Assembly: GCA_020634165.1 (NCBI GenBank)
Contig: JACKCF010000002.1
Coordinates: 682,001-746,000 of the forward strand
DNA length: 64,000 bases
From: Anaerolineaceae bacterium
GTDB lineage: Bacteria; Chloroflexota; Anaerolineae; Aggregatilineales; Phototrophicaceae
Direction: 5' to 3'
This document shows, piece by piece, positions 25,977-36,040 of this stretch. The notes beneath the pieces are model-generated. The model saw only the letters and a program-made list of their open reading frames with translations. It was not told the origin of the DNA and did not search any database. Both the position numbers and the translations under genes were made by a program. The number at the start of each line of letters is the position of its first letter. Position 1 is the stretch's first letter.

Positions 25977-26318
25977 CGATGATCAATGTAGAGTATAACA
26001 CTCGCAACTGCTTACCGTTAGTTACTCCCCTGTAACTTACAAGGTGATAAGGCAAGTAGCAGATGGCGTTCGGCTATCTGGTGGGATGTTCTTTCTCTAT
26101 ATCAAGGACCATTGCCTGCCTGTGAGTGCAAGTCAGGTCATCAAGCCAGAGCCAGAGCTTGAGGACCGCGGCCTACAGTGGTGTAAAACGAGTAACGGCT
26201 GCACTCCACATTGATAAGTGGAAAGACGAGCCGGATTCAGGGCCAACCTGGCCACAAGCCCTATTCACCAGCGGGGCTATTTGGTGCTGGTGCAGATAAA
26301 CCCAAATAACGAGGTGAT
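25977..26318 (+). ncRNA. Structured leader RNA upstream of the S1 protein gene
   Basis: A gene-free stretch of about 340 bases packed with inverted repeats. AGTTAC/GTAACT is at 26020-26037. CAGATGGC pairs with GGCTATCTG at 26060-26080 (8 bp). TCAAGC/GCTTGA is at 26141-26162. CGGCT/AGCCG encloses TCCAC/GTGGA at 26196-26233. AGGGC/GCCCT and GGCCA/TGGCC are at 26239-26262. Last, CACCAGC/GCTGGTG (26266-26292) interlocks with TATTTGG/CCAAATA (26278-26308), ending just before the ribosome site GAGGTGAT. I find none of the core motifs of tmRNA, SRP RNA, RNase P RNA, cobalamin, c-di-GMP or T-box RNAs. It may be an autoregulatory leader or an unknown RNA class. Confidence 0.6.
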
Positions 26319-27596
26319 ATGTTAGCAATGAACGCGGCACCGACAGATGTCGATATGAACGGCGATACCTTTTCCGATAAGGACTTCGCCGCCTTGTTGG
26401 ACGCCTATAATTACGATGAGCCTACTCGTGGGCAAATTCTGACAGGCGTCGTTTTGGAAGTGCGTCGCGATGAAGTCATAATCGATGTCGGCTTAAAACG
26501 TGATGCCATTGTCACCCGCAAAGACCTTTCGCGCTTACCGGAAAACTACATCGATACCATCAAAGCCGGTATGGAAATTCCAGTCTACGTCATGCGCCCT
26601 TATGATGAAGATGGTGAACTGATTGTCTCCATCAATAAGGCCCTTGAGCTTGAAGACTGGAAGCTCGCCCAGGATTATCTGGAGAGTGACGAGACTATCG
26701 AATCAAGCATCGTTGATGTCAATAAGGGCGGTATGCTGGTTCGCTTCCATCGTCTCATGGGTTTTGTTCCCAACTCGCACATCGAAAGTATCCCGTCGGG
26801 GGTGTCTGTCACTCGCCTGCGGGATGTCAAAGAGAAGATTGTCGGCAAGAAGGTCCAGCTTAAGGTCATTCAGGTGGAGCAGGCGCGCAATCGTCTGATC
26901 CTGTCTGAACGCGCGGCGCGGCGTGATACCCGCAGCGAACGTCTGCAACAACTGGAAGCTGGCCAGGTCGTCAATGGCCGTGTGGTCAACCTCACCAATT
27001 TTGGCGCTTTTGTCGACATCGGCGGCGTCGATGGCATGATCCATATTTCAAATATCGATCACCGCCATGTAGGTCATCCGAGTGATGTTCTCGCAGTCGG
27101 TGATGAGGTCACTGTCCGCATTGACAGTATCGATGTCGAGCGCGAACGTATCGCTCTCAACCGTAAGGCCATCCTGCCTGATCCCTGGGAGGCTTTTACA
27201 GAGGCATATCACGTCGGTGATCTGCTGCAAGGCGTCGTCACCAATGTGGTTGATTTCGGCGTGTTCGTGGCCGCCCCAAGTGGTGCACAGGGCCTGGTCC
27301 ATACCAGCCGTATGGAAAATCTGGGCGCTTCTACACCGGCGGATATGTTCCGCGAAAGCGATGCCGTGCTGGTGCGTATCGTCGGCATTGATACGGAGCG
27401 CAAGCACATTGAACTCAGCATCGACGATGTGAGTGTTGCCGAGCAGGAAGCATGGCTGTTCAGCCGCCGCGAAGCTGAAAATGCTGGCGCCGAACTGCCC
27501 AATGCTGCCGCGTCGGAAGTCATCGCTGATATTGACGAAGCGCCGGACGCCAGCATCGAAGCTGAAACCAGTATCGAGCCGGAAGCAGGCGACTAA
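26319..27596 (+). CDS. rpsA: Four-domain S1 RNA-binding protein (ribosomal protein S1-like)
   Basis: A 425-residue protein with four S1 (OB-fold) domains at about 38-108, 120-190, 207-276 and 292-362. The third carries the classic NLTNFGAFVDIGGVDGMIHIS signature. An acidic C-terminal tail of about 50 residues follows. Four-domain versions are common as ribosomal protein S1 outside Proteobacteria, where the protein brings mRNA to the 30S subunit. GAGGTGAT sits directly before the ATG; an ATG nine bases later is an alternative. The long structured leader upstream suggests feedback control. A simple S1-domain regulator is the alternative identity. Confidence 0.85.
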   Translation: MLAMNAAPTDVDMNGDTFSDKDFAALLDAYNYDEPTRGQILTGVVLEVRRDEVIIDVGLKRDAIVTRKDLSRLPENYIDTIKAGMEIPVYVMRPYDEDGELIVSINKALELEDWKLAQDYLESDETIESSIVDVNKGGMLVRFHRLMGFVPNSHIESIPSGVSVTRLRDVKEKIVGKKVQLKVIQVEQARNRLILSERAARRDTRSERLQQLEAGQVVNGRVVNLTNFGAFVDIGGVDGMIHISNIDHRHVGHPSDVLAVGDEVTVRIDSIDVERERIALNRKAILPDPWEAFTEAYHVGDLLQGVVTNVVDFGVFVAAPSGAQGLVHTSRMENLGASTPADMFRESDAVLVRIVGIDTERKHIELSIDDVSVAEQEAWLFSRREAENAGAELPNAAASEVIADIDEAPDASIEAETSIEPEAGD

Positions 27597-27614
27597 CCCA
27601 GGCAATGATTTTCC

Positions 27615-27633
27615 GTAGGGGCAATGCCCTTAC
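27615..27633. repeat. Family B palindromic repeat
   Basis: GTAGGGGCAATGCCCTTAC, an 8-bp stem with a 3-base loop. It is followed by a second small hairpin, CCCCTTGAGGGG. Confidence 0.55.
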
Positions 27634-27666
27634 AAAGTCCCCTTGAGGGGTAGCTTATCAATACGC

Positions 27667-27697
27667 AAAAGGACACAACTATCGGTTGTGTCCTTTT
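27667..27697. terminator. Bidirectional terminator between S1 and dehydrogenase genes
   Basis: AAAAGGACACAAC and GTTGTGTCCTTTT form a perfect 13-bp stem with a 5-base loop. A's on one arm and T's on the other allow it to work for both convergent genes. Confidence 0.85.
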
Positions 27698-27720
27698 CGC
27701 TTCTATACCTCAGGCTCGTT

Positions 27721-28791
27721 TTACAGGTCAGCGATGAGAACTTCGCGGCCCGTCTTCTGGCTCTCGTAGATCGCATTGAGGATTTGCGATACCTGCAAAG
27801 ACTGCTCCGCAGGCACGGGCGATTGTTCCGCACCATCGACGATGGCCTGGGCGAACTCAATACATTCCTGAGCGTGGGCTTCGTTCTCGTCTTTGGTGAG
27901 CTGCAATGTGCGATTATAGAGCTGCTTATTGGCGTAATTGGTCGTGTAGATTTCATCCTTCGGCCAATGGGCACCACCATCGCGACCATACAGCCACATC
28001 TGCATATCTTCGCCAGAGGTATCGTGATGCAGCATCCACGATACTTCCAGGATCAGCGTCGCGCCGTTTTCAAAGCGGACGAAGCCGAGGGCCATTTCTT
28101 CCACGTCCATGATGTCGGCTGGCACTTCGCGGTAGTTATCCCATGCGCTGAACGCACCCGGAATTTTCGCGATTTCTGTACGGGCCACACCTGTCACGGA
28201 AACAGGCTTGGGATTGCCCATAAACCACAGCGTCAGGTCGAGGATATGGACGCCGATGTCGATAGTCGCGCCGCCGCTGGCATGCTCCTTCATCAGGAAA
28301 CCAGGCCGTGCCGGAATCGCGATGCGGCGCAGCATCCAACTGCGAGCATGATAAATATCACCCAGAGCGCCACTTTCAATCTCGGCCTTCATCGCTTTGG
28401 AATTACCCTTAAAGCGGAAGTGCTGGGCGGTCATCAGCAGCTTGCCGGATTTATTGCGGGCGTCGATCATCGCCTGGATTTCTGCCGGGGTGGCCGCCAG
28501 CGGCTTCTCGCAGATGACGTGCTTACCTGCTTCCAGGGCGGCAATCGTCAGCGGCGCGTGATAGCTGTTGGGTGTGCAGATGTCGATAATATCAATCGCC
28601 GGATCATTAATCAGTTCCGCGCTGCTGGTGGTGCGGATAGGAACACCCCACTGATCGGCCCAGCTATCGACGGCTTCCTGGCTGATGTCTGAACCAGCGA
28701 TCACTTCCGTATGTGGGGAAGTTGCCCAACCGGGCATATGCGTCTTCGCAATACCCCCCACACCAATGATACCTACTTTTAACGTACTCAT
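27721..28791 (-). CDS. Gfo/Idh/MocA-family oxidoreductase
   Basis: A 356-residue NAD(P)-dependent dehydrogenase. GIIGVGGIAKTHMPGW is the nucleotide-binding loop, HVICEKPLA carries the EKP motif, and ASGGATIDIGVHILDLTLWFMG holds the catalytic-domain Asp/His signature. The ATG has GGAG ten bases upstream. The next gene upstream on the same strand encodes a second member of the family, separated by a full family A repeat. Likely substrates are sugars, inositols or their glycosides. Confidence 0.92.
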   Translation of the reverse strand: MSTLKVGIIGVGGIAKTHMPGWATSPHTEVIAGSDISQEAVDSWADQWGVPIRTTSSAELINDPAIDIIDICTPNSYHAPLTIAALEAGKHVICEKPLAATPAEIQAMIDARNKSGKLLMTAQHFRFKGNSKAMKAEIESGALGDIYHARSWMLRRIAIPARPGFLMKEHASGGATIDIGVHILDLTLWFMGNPKPVSVTGVARTEIAKIPGAFSAWDNYREVPADIMDVEEMALGFVRFENGATLILEVSWMLHHDTSGEDMQMWLYGRDGGAHWPKDEIYTTNYANKQLYNRTLQLTKDENEAHAQECIEFAQAIVDGAEQSPVPAEQSLQVSQILNAIYESQKTGREVLIADL

Positions 28792-28858
28792 TGTCTCTAC
28801 TCCGTTGGTAAGTCAGAACTTAGGTTTTACCTTAGCAGGTCATTTACTGAGTAAAGCA

Positions 28859-28967
28859 AAACCCCACCCCTAAATCCCCCGTGATGTGAGGGGACTTCAT
28901 TGAATGCCTTATCGCTTATTAAAGGCATCCTTCCACCTCATGGGGGAAGGAATGAGGATGGGGGTCT
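28859..28967 (+). repeat. Family A dispersed repeat, full copy
   Basis: ACCCCACCCCTAAATCCCCC with GTGAGGGGAC, a spacer of about 40 bases, then GGCATCCTTCCACCTCATGG with GGGAAGGAATGAGGATGGGG and a final GTCT. Confidence 0.9.
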
Positions 28968-29018
28968 AATAGCAAAAACCAGCCTGTTGCTATGCTACAG
29001 GTGGAATTATTGCCTGGT

Positions 29019-30044
29019 TTACGAACCTGGCTTTTCGATCTGGACCCAGGTATTGCTTGCTGCTGCTTTGTAGAAGGCTTCCATGACGGCCGCATGGGCG
29101 ACCATATCATCCACGTTAATCAGTTCGGCGTCTTTGCCAACAATGGCATCCAGGAACAGCTCAAAGGCATGCGGGAGCGCATCCGGCAGATCGGTCCAGG
29201 GCAGCGTACCATCCGCCCCTTCGACGTGATCGGACTTGAAATAGACATTGTTCTCCTGCATATAAATCGTGCCTTCGGTGCCGCTGACCATAATCGGCAT
29301 AGGCCGCATGACATCGACCCAGCCGGCTGCCAGTGTGCCGATAATGCCATTTTCAAAGCGCAGCATAGCCTCGCCGTATTCGTCACAGCTATAGTGATCA
29401 AAGACATGATCGACCTGTGCTGTCACTCGCGCAACATCGCCGAACAGCCACAGCAGAATATCCAGCGAGTGCGAGCCAAGGTCACCAAAGCCACCTACGC
29501 CGGCCTGTTCGACATCGGTCATCCACATCCAGCCATCCGCGAACCAGCCCCGACCTGGGTCGAACCAGCGACCGAGCGAGCCATTATGTACATTGGAATG
29601 GCGCACGCGGGTGATTTTGCCGAGCGTTCCGGCTGCGATCTGCTGCTTGATGAAGCGGTGTACGGGTTGGCTGCGCATAAAGTAACCCGTCTGGTAGATG
29701 ACACCCGCATCCTTGATGGCTTTTGCCATCTTCGCGGCTGCTGCGCCAGTGGTGCCAAGTGGCTTTTCCACGAAGAGGTGCTTACCTGCACCTGCGACAC
29801 GGCTGACCAGTTCTTCATGGTCGGATGTTTCCGAGCAGATAACGACCGCTTCGATCTCGTCGTCATTCAGGATTGCCGACAGATCATCAACGGTTTCTGT
29901 TCCCAGCTTTTCAGCGGTGATTGCTGCACGCTCAGGCTGTTTATCCCAGACAGCCTTCACATGGATATCATGACGATTGTTCAGACGGTCCACAAAACCA
30001 GGCGTGTGGATGTGCGCAACGCCAGCATAGCCAACTTGCTTCAT
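29019..30044 (-). CDS. Gfo/Idh/MocA-family oxidoreductase
   Basis: A 341-residue dehydrogenase of the same family as its neighbour. It has VGYAGVAHIHTPGFVDRL at the N-terminus, HLFVEKPLGTT as the EKP motif, and QAGVGGFGDLGSHSLDILLWLFG in the catalytic domain. AGGAGGAA sits six bases before the ATG, a strong ribosome site. The predicted leader on this strand carries a hairpin with a T-run, so expression may be attenuated. Substrate unknown. Confidence 0.92.
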   Translation of the reverse strand: MKQVGYAGVAHIHTPGFVDRLNNRHDIHVKAVWDKQPERAAITAEKLGTETVDDLSAILNDDEIEAVVICSETSDHEELVSRVAGAGKHLFVEKPLGTTGAAAAKMAKAIKDAGVIYQTGYFMRSQPVHRFIKQQIAAGTLGKITRVRHSNVHNGSLGRWFDPGRGWFADGWMWMTDVEQAGVGGFGDLGSHSLDILLWLFGDVARVTAQVDHVFDHYSCDEYGEAMLRFENGIIGTLAAGWVDVMRPMPIMVSGTEGTIYMQENNVYFKSDHVEGADGTLPWTDLPDALPHAFELFLDAIVGKDAELINVDDMVAHAAVMEAFYKAAASNTWVQIEKPGS

Positions 30045-30087
30045 GAGGTTCCTCCTGTGTGTAGATAGATCCGTTGGGCTGCTAAAA

Positions 30088-30113
30088 CATAAAAGCCGCA
30101 GTTACGCTGCGGC
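30088..30113 (-). terminator. Attenuator-like hairpin in the dehydrogenase leader
   Basis: On the minus strand GCCGCAG-CGTAA-CTGCGGC is followed by TTTTATGTTTT. It lies 51-69 bases before the start codon and downstream of a candidate promoter. It would either attenuate the dehydrogenase gene or end a small RNA of about 120 bases. Confidence 0.55.
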
Positions 30114-30212
30114 ATGGTTCCTTCTAGCGACATAAGTCTCTTCTATCAGATTGATGGTGTTTTCGGCAGGCGATACAGTGCATACAGAATTGCCGTGCAA
30201 TCTTCCAAGAAA

Positions 30213-30243
30213 TGTATACAAAAAAGCACTACGCTAGTGTCCA
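30213..30243 (-). promoter_or_regulatory. Promoter candidate for the dehydrogenase
   Basis: On the minus strand TGGACA (30238-30243) and TATACA (30213-30218) are separated by 19 bases, slightly long. The remainder of the gap 30045-30691 holds the hairpin, a family A repeat and no supported gene. Confidence 0.35.
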
Positions 30244-30390
30244 AACGCCATTTCTGGTGCGGACTCGTGGCAGTATACCCCAAATAGAAAGCCGTCACTA
30301 CCGCTTATGGTGATGGTCATAAGGCCATTTTGAGTGAGCAGTTGATAGTCGTTAGTTGTTGGATTTTCTTATCAGTTTTGGCAATTTAGA

Positions 30391-30503
30391 AACCCCACCC
30401 CTAAATCCTCACTCTGTGAGGTGAGGGGACTCGATTGAATGACCACAAATGTTATTTAAGGCATCCTTCCACCTCATGGGGGAAGGACCGAGGATAGGGG
30501 TCT
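30391..30503 (+). repeat. Family A dispersed repeat, full copy
   Basis: Starts AACCCCACCCCTAAATCCTC, with the first stem ending GTGAGGGGAC, and finishes with the GCATCCTTCC/GGGGGAAGGACC stem and GAGGATAGGGGTCT. Confidence 0.9.
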
Positions 30504-30691
30504 GAGATAACGAGTTTGATAACAAAGTCGTGTTTGGTGATTACCTCGTGTTCGTAAAAATGTCGTAAAAGCAGCTATCGTCTTGCAACCCTATCCCGAA
30601 CACTGCGTATTACTCAGTGAAGGCTCACAACGATAAACAGCGTGCACAACAGCCTCATAACGCACGATCAAGGGTATTTAGGGAAGCAGCA

Positions 30692-31087
30692 ATGGAAAAC
30701 GGCAAAGTGAAACACAGCAAAGAGAGAGCAGATCAAATCAGTGGCGGCGTGTTCATGATTGGGCTGGCGCTGCTGTTCATCACCCATTGGTGGTGGCCAG
30801 GTATCATGTTCGTGATTGGCGCAACCATCATCGCGCGTACGATGGCGGAAGGCAAGGATTGGACCACCGCGACACCCGCTTTCTGGGTGATTGGCATCGG
30901 TGTCGTATTTGGCCTGCCCGGTCTGATCGGTGGCATCGACTGGGCGACTATCTGGCCGCTGGGCCTGATCGCACTGGGCCTGTTCATGCTCTTCGGCGGC
31001 AACATGCGCCCCAAGATTGGCCGCTATGATGATGACGATGAAATCACCGACAAGCGCAAAAACGACGAGGACGACGACATCCTCTAG
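30692..31087 (+). CDS. Small membrane protein with acidic tail
   Basis: A 131-residue protein with three or four short hydrophobic helices (MIGLALLFITHWWWPGIMFVIGA and later segments) and a very acidic C-terminus (DDDDEITDKRKNDEDDD). The layout resembles the LiaF/LiaI-type or DUF5668 small membrane proteins linked to envelope stress, but I cannot assign it firmly. I start at the ATG at 30692, where AGGGAAGCAGC lies upstream; the open frame runs 25 codons further. A strong terminator follows at 31197. Confidence 0.6.
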   Translation: MENGKVKHSKERADQISGGVFMIGLALLFITHWWWPGIMFVIGATIIARTMAEGKDWTTATPAFWVIGIGVVFGLPGLIGGIDWATIWPLGLIALGLFMLFGGNMRPKIGRYDDDDEITDKRKNDEDDDIL

Positions 31088-31117
31088 GCCTTAGCGAAAC
31101 AAAGCATTCTTCATACG

Positions 31118-31160
31118 GGGTTGGCATCCAACCCTGGGCAAGACATGTCTTGCCCCTACA
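31118..31160. repeat. Family B palindromic repeat, double hairpin
   Basis: GGGTTGGCATCCAACCC (31118-31134) followed by GGGCAAGACATGTCTTGCCC (31136-31155, a 20-base perfect palindrome) and CTACA. This is the most complete family B copy in the window. Confidence 0.65.
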
Positions 31161-31196
31161 ACCTGAAATCTACCCCATAAGATCCCCATGCAGCGC

Positions 31197-31226
31197 AAAC
31201 GCCCCAATCGGGGCGTTTGTGTTTTT
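31197..31226. terminator. Strong hairpin terminator between membrane protein and sdhB
   Basis: AAACGCCCC-AATC-GGGGCGTTT, a perfect 9-bp stem with a 4-base loop followed by TGTGTTTTT. It suits the plus-strand gene ending at 31087 and may also serve the convergent sdh operon. Confidence 0.85.
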
Positions 31227-31232
31227 ATATAT

Positions 31233-31304
31233 AACCCCACCCCTGAATCCCCTCTATGAACGCGAGGGAACTTTTTTCGGAGGAAGGACCGAGGATGGGG
31301 GTCT
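31233..31304 (+). repeat. Family A dispersed repeat, internally deleted copy
   Basis: Starts AACCCCACCCCTGAATCCCC and ends GAGGATGGGGGTCT, but about 35 bases in the middle, with most of the second stem, are missing. Its last two bases overlap the sdhB stop codon. Confidence 0.8.
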
Positions 31305-32061
31305 AGTGCTGGTGTGCGTGGACCACCCGGACGATGCCCTCACGCTTGCCACGCTGAATCGCCAGCTTGACTTCGCCGATGGCCTTCGTCACCTGGATTT
31401 CACGCGGGCAGGCAGGCGTGCAGTTGTAGATGGTACGGCAGCGCCACACGCCATTTTCCTCTGCGAGGATGTTCAGGCGTTCCTGGGTGCCATGATCGCG
31501 TGTATCGAAGATAAAACGATGCGCCTGGACAATCGCGGCTGGGCCGACGTATTTGCCATTGGCCCAGTAAGATGGGCACGAAGTCGTACAGCAAGCACAC
31601 AGGATGCACTTGGTCGTATCATCGAACTTATCTTTATCGTCCTGGGTTTGCAGGCGTTCGCGACCATCGGCTGGTTTTGGATCGTTGGTGATGAAGTAGG
31701 GCATCACGCTGCGGTAATGCTCAAAGAAGGGTTCCATATCAACGATCAGGTCTTTAATAACGGGCAGGCCGAGGATTGGCTCGACCATGATTTCGTTGCC
31801 GACATCCTGAACCAGCACCTTGCAGGCCAGGGCATTGACGCCGTTGATGCGCATGGCATCGGAGCCGCAAACACCGTGCGCGCAGGAGCGGCGCAGGCTG
31901 AGTGTGCCGTCCTGCTCCCACTTGATGCGGTGCAGCATTTCCAGCACGCGGTCGGTCGGGTCCACCCCTGTCAGGGTGAACTCCTGCCAATACGGCTTGT
32001 CTTTACCTGGGACTTCAGGATTCTGCCGACGTATCTTGAATTTTACAGTCAAATCCGACAT
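31303..32061 (-). CDS. sdhB: Succinate dehydrogenase iron-sulfur subunit
   Basis: A 252-residue electron-transfer subunit of complex II or fumarate reductase. Three clusters can be placed: the 2Fe-2S ligands in LRRSCAHGVCGSDAMRING, the 4Fe-4S ligands in CILCACCTTSCPSYW, and the 3Fe-4S ligands in CRTIYNCTPACPRE. GGAG lies upstream of the ATG. It is the last gene of sdhCD-sdhA-sdhB, 56 bases after sdhA. The reverse direction, fumarate reduction, cannot be excluded. Confidence 0.96.
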   Translation of the reverse strand: MSDLTVKFKIRRQNPEVPGKDKPYWQEFTLTGVDPTDRVLEMLHRIKWEQDGTLSLRRSCAHGVCGSDAMRINGVNALACKVLVQDVGNEIMVEPILGLPVIKDLIVDMEPFFEHYRSVMPYFITNDPKPADGRERLQTQDDKDKFDDTTKCILCACCTTSCPSYWANGKYVGPAAIVQAHRFIFDTRDHGTQERLNILAEENGVWRCRTIYNCTPACPREIQVTKAIGEVKLAIQRGKREGIVRVVHAHQH

Positions 32062-32117
32062 GTCTGTTGTTCTCCAAAAAATATTCAGTCAGCTAAGATG
32101 ACCAGTCGATACGCGGC

Positions 32118-33956
<1,839 letters not shown>

Positions 33957-34007
33957 AATCGTTTAATCTCCTAAGAAGGCTACCTGTAAAAGGCTACTGG
34001 CACTGCG

Positions 34008-35144
34008 CTAATCGCTGGTCACCACGAACTCGGAACACCAGTCAGCATGTTCAGGGTTAATCTCGCAGATGGATTCCTGCGCGGTATGGATGGCATCGGC
34101 TTCGACTGAAGTCAGCAGCGCCAGGCCACCGACCACCACCAGCGTAATGCCCCCGATGACCGTCAGGGCGATAGCGGATTTACGCAGCATCGGCGACTTC
34201 ATGCTGTAGTCCGTCAGCACGTAGCGCAGGCCGTTGAAGCCATGCAGCGATACCAGGATCAGCAGCAGAATATCGTAAATGCGCCAGAGCGCTATGCCAC
34301 CCACCAGGAAGTTCCACCGTTCGAGGACGAATTCGGTAGCCGTACCGGTATCATTCAGGCCATTGAGGATGCTGGCCATATTGGTGCTCATGATGTCCGT
34401 CAGCACGCCATTACTGAGGGCCGACCCTGTTGTTGCCACACCGGCAACGGTCGCCCCGGAAAGCGTCAGGTCAAAGACGCCCTGAATGATGTGCATCAGC
34501 GCCAGATGGCCGAACACCAGCGGGATAATCAGCAGGCCGCTGACGCGCATAAATGACCACCAGAAGCGCTCCAGCTTGCTGCCACTTTGCTTGGCGCTGA
34601 CAGTGGTTTCTTCGCCACCTGTGACCGCGTTCCAGGCGCCGCCGATGACCAGCGCGGCGATGATCGCCACCACAAAGCCCGCGAGGAAGGGTAGCTGCCC
34701 GGCGATGACTTTATCCAGGCTGAGCACAAAGACGCCTTCTTCACCGTAATGGGCGAGAACATGACCAATCATGCCCAGGAAAACGGGGATCAGCACGACG
34801 ACCGTCGCGCCCAGGACGTACAGCGCCGCTTTGGCCTGGAAACGCCACAGATCGGGGCGGAAGTCGAAGATGACGATGCGCAGACCATTGAACGCATGGT
34901 AGATGACGCACGCAACCAGAATAAATTCACCAATTGTAAACAAGGGGGACTGGTAAGAAGCGATGGCTTCTTCGTAAAGGCCGGGGAAGAAGACCGCCCA
35001 CGACGTATCTATTACGTGAAGCACCAAAAACAAGACGACGCCTAAACCACTCAGTCGATGCAGCACCCAGCTCCATTGGCCGATTGCACCGCGGTAGCGC
35101 AGCGTCTCTCGGATCGTCATGACTAACGAAGCCACGTTGACCAT
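34008..35144 (-). CDS. sdhC: Succinate dehydrogenase membrane anchor, fused SdhC-SdhD
   Basis: About 378 residues with two similar halves. The first half (WVLHRLSGLGVVLFLVLHVIDT, then IYHAFNGLRIVIFDF) resembles SdhC. The second half (FMRVSGLLIIPLVFGHLALMHII, then SLHGFNGLRYVLTDY) resembles SdhD. Each has His residues that could bind haem b and the NGLR motif. Together they give about eight to ten helices. A linker with a Gly/Ser/Thr-rich stretch joins them. The start is uncertain: ATG at 35144 has GAAAGG too close, and GTG at 35135 fits that ribosome site better. The open frame continues upstream but that part does not look coding. Confidence 0.88.
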   Translation of the reverse strand: MVNVASLVMTIRETLRYRGAIGQWSWVLHRLSGLGVVLFLVLHVIDTSWAVFFPGLYEEAIASYQSPLFTIGEFILVACVIYHAFNGLRIVIFDFRPDLWRFQAKAALYVLGATVVVLIPVFLGMIGHVLAHYGEEGVFVLSLDKVIAGQLPFLAGFVVAIIAALVIGGAWNAVTGGEETTVSAKQSGSKLERFWWSFMRVSGLLIIPLVFGHLALMHIIQGVFDLTLSGATVAGVATTGSALSNGVLTDIMSTNMASILNGLNDTGTATEFVLERWNFLVGGIALWRIYDILLLILVSLHGFNGLRYVLTDYSMKSPMLRKSAIALTVIGGITLVVVGGLALLTSVEADAIHTAQESICEINPEHADWCSEFVVTSD

Positions 35145-35382
35145 CCTTTCAACAGAAAACGACAGATAATGAATGTAAAGAAGGCTATCCGTACATAGAT
35201 AGCCGCTTGCGTTGCGACAAGAGGCGACAAACTGTTGGTGAACGCCTTTATTAATTTGTGCGATTATAGCATGGGGGCCATAAGTTAACCACGCATGCCA
35301 GCATGCCAATTGTCACTTATTCACATATGAGAATGGGCGCATAGATACTGGTTATTGCCTGCTACAAGCTGTGACGTTTTGT

Positions 35383-35958
35383 TTAGTACAGGTCATCTTT
35401 ATAGCAAACCGATTGCACCCAATCGCCCCAGGATTGGACGGTGTGCGTCCATAGGTCGTAGTGCCAGCGGTCGCGGATCATATCGGGTGTGCGCGAGTCT
35501 ATCATGGCCTGGATGCAGGCGGCATGCGGTGAGCGCAGGCTGTACACGATCTCGAAGCCATACGGGATTTGCCAGCTTTCCAGCGTGGATTCATCAATGT
35601 TGGGGAACTCATCGCCAAACCAATTGATATAACGAATGCGGATGGAGAAAAAGTCGAGGTTGGGCGGGCTGTACGCTTCCACGATTTCGACGCCTTCATA
35701 ACCCGCGACAGCAAATTCCAAATCAGCCAGTCGCGGAATCGGCAGCGGGAAATCGTCAGGAATGCGGTCAAAGCGGGTGCTGACAGCATCATGGGCGGCC
35801 ATCACCATGCGCTCAATTTCGTCATCGGAAAATTCCCTGTTCAGCGATGACAGACCCAGCCGGAATAGCACGGCCAACAGGGTACCAATCAGCAGGCCAA
35901 TGATAAGACCCACACCGACGTTTCGTGATTGCCCTCTTTTGCGCTTGGCTTTGGTCAT
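35383..35958 (-). CDS. Membrane-anchored hypothetical protein
   Basis: A 191-residue protein with a basic N-terminus (KAKRKRGQSR), one membrane helix (about 15-35), and a soluble domain of about 150 residues outside. I do not recognise the domain, which has many aromatic residues and two Cys near the end. It stands between the sdh operon and a phosphatase gene on the same strand. Confidence 0.6.
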   Translation of the reverse strand: MTKAKRKRGQSRNVGVGLIIGLLIGTLLAVLFRLGLSSLNREFSDDEIERMVMAAHDAVSTRFDRIPDDFPLPIPRLADLEFAVAGYEGVEIVEAYSPPNLDFFSIRIRYINWFGDEFPNIDESTLESWQIPYGFEIVYSLRSPHAACIQAMIDSRTPDMIRDRWHYDLWTHTVQSWGDWVQSVCYKDDLY

Positions 35959-36040
35959 GATGCTTGCTCCTGCCTTTGTCTTTTTAGACGCGGGAACGGT
36001 GACAGCGGTTCCACCCTATTGTACGACATGCTTGTGCCAT

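Noticed and set aside
25977..26318. tmRNA, SRP RNA, RNase P RNA or T-box identity for the S1 leader
   Set aside because: A GTCAGGTC stretch and a GGACCGCGG stretch recall SRP and T-box RNAs, but the surrounding core motifs are absent.
27643..28692. Open frame of 349 codons opposite the first minus-strand dehydrogenase
   Set aside because: It is the shadow of the dehydrogenase and begins inside the terminator hairpin.
28992..30068. Open frame of 358 codons opposite the second dehydrogenase
   Set aside because: It is the antisense shadow of a well-supported gene, with no domain signal.
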